DNA from: Symbiodinium natans
Taxonomy: Eukaryota > Sar > Dinophyceae > Suessiales > Symbiodiniaceae
NCBI GenBank assembly: GCA_905221605.1
Contig: CAJNDS010000120.1
Coordinates: forward strand, 157,910-221,909
Length of the DNA stretch: 64,000 nucleotides
Direction: 5' to 3'
The translations under genes were made by a program, and so were the position numbers. Positions within the stretch are counted from its first letter, which is position 1. Each line of letters starts with the position of its first letter. The notes beneath the pieces are model-generated. The model saw nothing but the letters and a program-made list of their open reading frames with translations. It searched no databases and was not told the origin of the DNA. Of the stretch, positions 57,036-64,000 are shown piece after piece.

Positions 57036-57098
57036 GCAACGACTGCTCAACGAAGCTTACAATAGCTTACACTCGGTTGAGAAGCCGATGAGTCAGAG
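57036..57098 (-). promoter_or_regulatory. 63-nt intergenic spacer
   Basis: Only 63 nt separate the stop codon of the ubiquitin-like-domain gene (57099-57101) from the ATG at 57035. On the minus strand it contains a cttctcaacc pyrimidine run and AG dinucleotides (ttgagcag) about 9-12 nt before the ATG, suitable as a trans-splice acceptor. Confidence 0.45.
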
Positions 57099-60000
57099 TC
57101 AGTGTGCCTGGTGATTCAACGCTTGGGCGGCCGCAGCTCGCGCATGTTCCGGAGACAGAGCTCTTAGCGACGCCTCCGCAACCTGACAGTGGACGCAGTC
57201 GGCATTTGGTGGTCAAACGTTGCTGCATGCTTGTCAGGTATCTTCCAAGTCGTCTTGCATTGCATTGCTTATGGTGTGCTTCCCAACGCCTCGACATCGC
57301 CCTGCGCGCAGAGCCGCTGCAACTCCGCCACGGCGCTGGGGCCAGCCTTTGCAACCAGCCTACACGGGTACACGGGGTAGAGCCATGTAAAGAGCAAAGA
57401 GCAAGCAAAATCCAACCTGAAAACTGCGGCACTCAAAGCATATGAAAGCCAGTCTGGGGCTGAGATTCGGCGCAGAGCAAGGCCGCAGGCGTGCTTCTGC
57501 GCACCCAGCCATCTGCATGCGACAGACACGATCTGAGAGTGGCGATGGCCTGCTCGTTGCCCTTGCCCACCTGTGAATGCACTTGTCGCTCCCGAGTGCA
57601 GCAGTGAACCTACTACTGCACCAAGCAATGAATCCGTCTGACCGCTCTCAACACAGCCTCATATCTTTTCCGTGCCTGGCCCAATGCAGTCACAGCTGTC
57701 TGCGCCACGGCAGACGATCCAGAATGGATAAAACTGGTGAGCTCGGCAATCAACGCTTCATCTTCGAGAGCCCTTCGCCCAAGCCTGAGTCAAGAGAGGT
57801 CAAGGGCAGATGTCAGAACCTGGTTGACCATGCTGGCAGACTCTAAGTCTAGAGTTCACTACGAAGGCAATAGCAAAGTTTACCTCACCGGATCAGCAAA
57901 AACTTAATCTCGACGTTCCCCTTAGCCCCCCAAGTTGCAAAACGAAGAGGCGAAGAGTCGCTTTGCCTAACGAGAGGCACGGTCATGGCCGCAATCTTCA
58001 CCTCATCCCAGTGGTGCTTCAACAGTGGCAGCGTCTTCTCCTTGTATCTCACAGTTTCAAGACTTTCGCACTTCTTTAAGCTAGAATTTTGTGTTGCATC
58101 GTGTGTCCGTGCGATACACCGACGTGACATTGGAACTCCTTTGGCCCCATAGGCATTAAGCACGCTCAAGTAGCTGGATTTTTGGGGGGGATTGTTTTCG
58201 ATGTCTGGGTTGCTTCCCGACCCCATAAATAGAATATGATTCGGGAGCATTTTCGAATCTGGATGTCCTCCCGACCCCATAGATAGAACGTGGTTGGGGG
58301 CGGCTGCGCATGCCAGCCTTTTTGGGTTAGGCGGGGCGGCCTTCAACAATAACACGTATTTACGGCATGCAACTTCGCTCAGAGGCTGCAGGACTGCTGC
58401 ATGCCCGAATTGCTCCGCAGCTCCTGCTTCAATGCCTACAGCCTCGGTTCCATTGTGGGGAGGGAACTCCACATAAGCCCCGTCCTGCGATGATTGCTAG
58501 GCTCCCAAATGGCGGGGGTGGAGCTGGATTGCAAAAGTCCATTGCTGAAAGTGTGTCTTTGGGTCTTGGGGTGGGCTTCCTTGCAGATTCCGGGTATGCC
58601 AGATAGATATTCTTTCATATTCTGTTTATGGTTCGGCCACGCCTGAGGCATATTCTATGTATTGGGGGGTTTTGTTTTCGGAATTCCCCAAATTCCATCT
58701 CCTCAAGGATGCCTATATGGGATCTGCTGCCCCCCCACGGCCCTCTCAAAATCCCGGAAGGTAGCTTGAACAGGCTTACAGGCTCGGAGATGATAACCAC
58801 AAGGACGCTTCCAAGAAGACCATCGATCTGCCAAAAGTCTACCACTGTCTCGTTCCCGCAGGCGCTCAGTAGCTCAGTCGCCGCTCGCCGCGCAGAGGCC
58901 GCGCTGGGAGTCTTTGGAGGGTGGGTGCCTGGCACAAGAAAGGGCGCCACAGCAACGACATTGAAAACAGGTAGATTTTGCCAGAATCAGCACAGTGCGA
59001 ACAGTGACAGTACAAACGCTGTCAATATCTGCCGAGGCCACGGGGGCCGCGGAGGGTGTTTGGAAAAGAACAACCCACCTCAATCATCCCCGTTCCTCTC
59101 CTTTAGGAAAACAATGGCAGGATGACAACGTTCTAGCCATCAGTCAAACACAAAGCAATCCAAAAAGCAGCTCAACCAAAAAAACTGTAAAGACAGTCAG
59201 CAACCACGGCGAGAGCACGAATCGCCTTGGTCTCCCACTCGCAAGCTGCAAGTCTCGCAGCGGCGCGAACCAATGCCAAGTCAGCGCGTCTCACGACGGA
59301 CCAAGCCGAGACATCGTGTACGGCCGAGCCGTCCGTGCCAATGAACGAGCCCCGGTCCTCGGAGAAGCCCACGTCCAACTCGCGCGCGCGCGCGCGCGCG
59401 CGACGTCGTCAACGAGCCCACTGCAGTCAACCACAAGCGGCGACGGAGGAGTAGCAGAGACCTCCTTCGCAAAGAGCCTCTCCTCCAACCGAGACTCCGT
59501 ACGCCCAAACAACTTAAGAGCATCCAGCGCATTGATGGCAGCTCCAAGCCAAGCGAGGTTTCGAACGTTGACGACCACCACACTTGCAGAAGATCTTCGC
59601 GCCTCTGCAAGTAACACGCTGAGCAACAGAAGCCAACGCAGAGCGCTTCAAAGCGGGACGGACTTGTCGCAGCAGCCGGTGAGCTGCGAACACGGCCAGA
59701 GCGTCCAGGGGAACACTAACACAGGAAGGCCAAGTCCTTGCAACTTACTAATATTGCCGACTTTGATCCGAAGCCGAGGCTCCATGGCGAAAGCGTGGGT
59801 CTGTTTGGCCGGCATGCGAGAGCAGCGACACCAACCTTGGTGAGTCAAGATGACATGATATGATGACATCATGATGCGATGGCGGTAGCATTGCACAGAG
59901 CCAATTGCAGAGAGCCACTCGTCCACAATCTGCTCTGGAAGCACTAACCTGCAGCTTCACAAGATTCACATGTAGAGCTTCGGGAAGTAACTCTGAGAAA

Positions 60001-61155
60001 GGGGTACCCTACACACTGGCCGCTGCTTGGGCAGAACTGGTCAGACATGTATAGACCACGCTAAAGGACGCGATTTTTATCGATTGGATGGCAACGGTTT
60101 CATTCCCCTACCAACTTTTTCAACATTCAAACTCACCAAAAGTGAGTGTCAAGATACATCAAACATCAATCTGCGGAATGCTTGTGGAATCTTTGGCCTC
60201 GTGTCTCCGAAGCTGCACATTTGCTGGGCCACGACTGGGACAGTCGTCTCCCAGTGGTCGTGAGGGTCATTTACCTTCGTCCAGACGCCACAAATAAAGC
60301 TAGATATTTGAATCAGCCATGGAACTGTGACTCCCAACTTCGGCCACTGCTGACTGAGCGTACACAGCTAAAGCATACTGAGATGCTGACCAAACCAAAT
60401 CGACCCATCACGACAGGAGACATAAGCACCTGAATGATGCGAAGGGCTTGCAAGCACGCTGACTGGATAAACATCATGCTCGCTGAGCTAGTGCATCAGC
60501 CTCTTGTGAGTACCAGCAGTCATTCTGAACTCGAGCCCACGTCCCAGGCGCACTGCAGAATTTGACGAAGTACCGCACCAGCTTGCAGGACGTCTTGGGA
60601 CATGTCCAGCCCACATGGCCCAGAGAGGACAGCGTCACCCTTCTTGCAAAAATCTGGCGGCCAACGAAGTCGTACCTCAAAGCACGCGTCATCTCATGTC
60701 ACGTTGTACGACTGCTTGCCACGGCCAGGCCCAGGCGCTTGATGTCCAAAGCCTTCTTCAGCACCCTGAGCGAGTCTTCGTCGCTCGGATGCGACAGCAG
60801 TCCCAACATCTCCAAGGCAGGCAGAATGTCCCATCCTTCGTAAGCCTGGCGTGTTCATGAGAAGGCTTAGGAACATGCAAGTGTTTCACAGGATGCAGTC
60901 GATGTGCAGAAAGTGAAAGTATGCCAAGCCGATAAGGAACCTATACTATGTAAAGCCATTCGGCACCGCGAGCTAGATGAGTCTTAATACGCAAAGGTGC
61001 GGGCGCGCCCGAATCGATGTCGTCTGCATGTGGTCTAGCAAAACAATTAACTTGTCCAAGCCATACAAATCCAATTCCGAGTGTGGACGCGGAGGGCGAG
61101 GGAGAGAGAGGGAGAGAGCGAGAAAGAAAAATGAGACAAACTGAGTAAAAAGCGC

Positions 61156-61213
<58 letters not shown>

Positions 61214-62922
61214 AGAAGAGAATTTCAGCAAATTGAGAAATCACGTTTTGGGCACAGGGTCAGGCAAACCAGCATAACACGCGCGCGGAACAGTTCATGT
61301 CAACATGGCTACAAGTAACACACTTGAGTCCGGTGATGCGCAGCAGGAAGTGATAACCCATGTTGCTATCCCCTCAAGGGCGCATCCTTAATTGCTGCGC
61401 AACTAAAGTACTTCTTTCTCGGAGCTACATCTGGAAACGCAATTTAACGAAGCTCCATACAATGACCAGAATCGTCCGTCTGCTACAAGCCAACTTCAAG
61501 CTGCAAAGCCAACGAAACATAGCAAACCGCCCACTTAGCGTCCTCAACAAAACCAGAGAGCCTGCCACTTCACTCTTCTCAGCTCCTCATCGTCGTTGTC
61601 CTAACAACAGCTCAACCCTCTGCATCTCTGATCTGTCCAAAGAACTTCTATCACAAGGCAATCCCCCCGCAGTCCTCAACAGACAGCAGGCCATCGATGT
61701 GCTTTCTCAACTTCTTGCACAAGAGCTCCTTGTCCATGGGGGCCAAGAGGAGACCGTCAATGGCCTGGTAGTCAGAAGCCTACACGCGTGCCATCGACTG
61801 ACAATAGGTTCATGAAGGAGACCCCAGATCATCCTAGGTCCCTAGGTCCGCTACAGCTCCAGCAAGACTTGCCTAAAGCCCCGACGCATGGGGCTAGGAC
61901 TGCAACAGTGATCCACTTCCCTTTGCCTTCTGCTGCCCCACCCCCCCCCCCCCGCCCCGAGCGCAGAGAAGCGTCGATCTCACGAACTTCGCGGGAGGGG
62001 CTTTTGAGGCACCTGGGCGAGCTAGAAGCAACCCCCCTTGAACTGCTCCCACCCTTAAACATGACATCCTCAGCCCTGACGTCAAGCGCCTGATGAGCGC
62101 ATCCACGGCATTCTCCTGGCCCTTCTGCGCGAAGGCGTTGATGGACTCCGCAGCCTCAAAGAGAAGAGAAGCTGTTTTTAAAAGTCTGGAGACAAGCTCA
62201 ATCTTCGGAGTTCGGACTGCCAGAAACACTCTTTGCCTCCAATTCAACCGGCCTTGACGCGGGGCTGTGAGATGGACTCCGGCGAATGGCAGCGGCTGAA
62301 GAGGCCCCAGCGCGTGCAGTGATACAGCGCGGACAGCACCTGCGCAAGCGCATGTCAGTCACTCCGTTGCGACCCCAAACATGAGCACTTCAGGGCCTGC
62401 TCATCACACACCGCCTGCGTCCGCGCAGCGTTGATCGCAGCGACCTTGGTCTTCAACATGTCGAAACACGAGTCCAAAAAATCCAGACAACAGACTTTCA
62501 AAGAAAGAAAGAGAAAAAATGACAAAACCTGGAAAACACCTCCATATCACAGCATTCTCACAGCATCCTCCGGAACCGATTATTTTAGACGTTTGGGATG
62601 GACAAGCGGCAGCAAGATCACACCTTCCAAGCCCAAAAGTTGACAAGATGCCGTCCACGGTCAGCAACAGGGTCACATCGAGCTTTGCTTTGTCCCCAGC
62701 TCGAGGCGGCTCGCATAGCTTCTGCAGAATCTCCGTATCCTCCAATGCTCGGCCTTGCCACATGATCTGCTGGCAGATCGGATGGAACTGAGGCTCACTG
62801 GGCGTGGCCAAGTTGGAGATAGCCCGCTTCAGGTCTCGCACCAGCGAGTCCGAGTTGACAGAAAGCGTGAGAACTTCACCCGATATCTTTGCACATTCCA
62901 CATCTATGCCGAAGACGTCCAT
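57099..62922 (-). CDS. Large multi-exon protein with N-terminal ubiquitin-like domain and helical repeats
   Basis: The start Met at 62922 opens MDVFGIDVECAKISGEVLTL; residues about 1-90 resemble a ubiquitin-like fold (LVRDLKRAI helix, QIMWQGRALEDTEILQKL like the ubiquitin IFAGKQLEDGRTL strand). Later exons: about 62390-62490 (FDMLKTKVAAINAARTQAV), 62249-62339 (SALYHCTRWGLFSRC), about 62093-62200 (LLFEAAESINAFAQ), from 61764 (LLLAPMDKELLCKKLRKHID), 61562-61600 (DNDDEELRRVKWQ), 60713-60845 (WDILPALEMLGLLSHPSDED), from 60653 (QDVLQAGAVLRQILQCAWD), 60379-60429, 60158-60299 in two parts, about 59830-59945 (LPEQIVDEWLSAIG), about 59755-59805, 59690-59600, 59590-59170, about 58760-58945, from about 58200 to 57889, 57617-57784 (SSAVAQTAVTALGQARKRYE), 57290-57359 and 57099-57173. 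Many joins keep phase. The C-terminal part is helix-rich and HEAT/armadillo-like by eye. It could be more than one gene. Confidence 0.5.
58155..58320. repeat. Short imperfect tandem repeat
   Basis: A segment of about 65 bp containing cccgaccccata(a/g)atagaa is present twice, at about 58205-58265 and 58270-58320, and a related tggggggttttgttttcgga occurs at 58661-58680 against tttggggggggattgttttcga at 58182-58201. It is probably intronic in the surrounding gene. Confidence 0.5.
59385..59402. repeat. CG dinucleotide run in coding context
   Basis: An uninterrupted (CG)9-type run between two protein-like frames (LVVDCSGLVDDVARA and VGFSEDRGSFIGTDGSAVHD). It translates as Arg-Ala repeats; slippage here would change the frame. 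Confidence 0.7.
60862..61560. other. Intron-like stretch with GA repeat
   Basis: Contains a compound GA microsatellite at about 61093-61208. No convincing exon apart from the flanking ones. Confidence 0.45.
61938..61958. repeat. Poly-C tract
   Basis: A C-rich run (C15-type with one G) within an intron of the minus-strand gene model. Confidence 0.6.
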
Positions 62923-63289
62923 GGCAGCACGTGGTTGCGTAGCCCGACAGTAGGGGTGCTCAAGGAGGTGTTTGCTGCAGCAGTGAGCTGTCGGCCTGAA
63001 TTGTGCACAATCTGAAAGGTCGGCTTGGCTTGAGCACCCCTCACTCCATCCGACACAAACCTCAAAAGACCATACGAACTGTCTTCCCTCGCAGAGCATG
63101 TAAGAGCCGTTTTCTCTGCTCCCAATCACTTCTGACGCACCCGCTACTTTTGGAAGCTGCTCCATTTGGAGCCCTTCTCGGGCTGCGCTGTGGTTTCTCT
63201 CGCCGTCTCTTAAGATCCGCCGACCCCAGCTTTGAGCGGGGGAGGCGCTAGTGAAGACCCATAGTCTTGCTCCAACACCCACAGCCCTT
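62923..63289. other. 5' flank of the ubiquitin-like-domain gene
   Basis: No supported exon. A long minus-strand open frame continues upstream of the Met at 62922, but it runs into the C-rich repeat and is not protein-like. AG dinucleotides lie within 40 nt of the ATG. Confidence 0.4.
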
Positions 63290-64000
63290 CCCCTCTCCCA
63301 AGCACCCTTCCCAGATGATCCCACATGGCTCCTACCACCCACACCCCCCCCCCATGCACCCTTCCCATGGCCCCGTGGCCCCATGCCCCTATCAGATGAC
63401 TTTAAAGGGCCCCAGTGCATGCCCGCCCGCTCCGCCCTCCCCGCTCTCCTCCCCCGCCCCCCCCCCCCATGCCCCCTTTCATGGCCCGTGGACCCTACTA
63501 CAGAATACTTCAAGGGCCCCAGTTGCAATGCCCGCCCCGCTCCGCCCTCCTGCCCCCCCCCCCCTCCGCTCCCTCCCATGGCCCCTAATGCCCTCGACCC
63601 CCCTGGCACCCATGGGCAATAGCCCCATGACCTTCATCACCTCGCTCCATCCCTCGACCCCCCGTCTCCAGCTCATTGCCCCAGGTCCCACATTGCGCCA
63701 CCATTGCATTCTTTAGGTGCTCCTATCAGATTCTTTAAGGGCCCCGAATGCATCTCCGCCCGCTCCGCCCCTCCCCGCTCTTCACACCCCGCCCCCCCCC
63801 CATGCCCGACCCTCCCATGTCCGGGGACCCCATGCTCCTCTCATATTACTTAAAGGGCCCCGGTTTCAAATGCCCAACCCCCCCCGCGGCCCGCTCCCCC
63901 TCGTCTCGCTCTCACCTCGCCCCCCCATGCACTCTTCCCATGTCCATCTCATGGCCCCCTTCCCTCGAACCCCTGGCAACCCATGCACCCTTTCCCATGG
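63290..64000. repeat. C-rich degenerate tandem repeat
   Basis: Period roughly 110-120 bp. Each unit has cccatggcccc words, an AGATGACTTTAAAGGGCCCC-like segment (near 63396, 63505, 63731 and 63846) and a gcccgctccgccctcc segment followed by a C8-C12 run. It runs off the window end. It lies upstream of the gene starting at 62922; the long proline-rich plus-strand and Gly-rich minus-strand frames here are compositional. Confidence 0.75.

Noticed and set aside
56431-57039. 202-codon minus-strand frame starting near 57039
   Set aside because: It runs through the ATAC repeat (Met-Tyr-Val-Cys repeats). A different frame gives a clean 41-codon first exon with a GTGAGC donor.
59172-59378. RNase H-like reading (TDGS followed by ETKAIRAL), hinting at a retroelement
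   Set aside because: Flanking exons in the same direction are helical and fit the long gene model. No reverse transcriptase motif (such as YxDD) is seen nearby, and the spacing and missing residues do not support RNase H.
62404-63609. 401-codon minus-strand frame around the ubiquitin-like domain
   Set aside because: Only the part from the Met at 62922 to about 62645 is protein-like. The upstream part is Gly-rich translation of the C-rich repeat, and the downstream part runs into an intron.

Overview
The window looks like nuclear DNA of a dinoflagellate. The evidence is a head-to-tail array of near-identical intron-containing genes, many short exons joined across GC-AG as well as GT-AG introns, candidate genes nearly all on one strand, interstitial TTTAGGG/CCCTAAA blocks, and abundant CA, GA and poly-C tracts. 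Nothing resembles a bacterial or viral genome. Exon calls outside the array were made by eye from open frames, splice dinucleotides and reading phase, so they are gene models and not proven transcripts.

Layout. 1-7140 is a purine/pyrimidine-skewed repeat array (units of about 0.47-0.83 kb inside a 4.24-kb higher-order repeat) that stops at a CCTAAACCC-like junction; a small repeat-cored element is inserted at 4150. 7.1-22 kb is sparse, with a few minus-strand exon clusters (9.3-10.5, 13.8-14.0, 19.76-20.2 kb), a long poly-C tract and a telomere-like block near 16.3 kb. 22.0-23.6 kb holds a minus-strand SAM-dependent methyltransferase gene. 24.7-30.4 kb holds three more minus-strand multi-exon loci of unknown function and a telomere-like block at 27.5 kb.

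30.7-52.9 kb is the centrepiece: eleven tandem minus-strand copies of a three-exon gene for a secreted nucleoside hydrolase of about 438 residues. Copies 3-4-5 and 6-7-8 form a duplicated three-gene block of about 5.98 kb, and copy 9 carries a 10-bp frameshifting insertion. The outermost copies 1 and 11 keep a related 5' flank that the inner copies have lost.

53.6-57.0 kb is another minus-strand multi-exon locus. One of its introns appears to be a second copy of the element seen at 4.15 kb, and another holds a TTTAGGG array. Its start lies only 63 nt below the stop of the next gene, a large ubiquitin-like-domain gene (57.1-62.9 kb). Such spacing fits unidirectional, possibly polycistronic transcription resolved by spliced-leader trans-splicing. 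63.3-64 kb is a C-rich degenerate tandem repeat.
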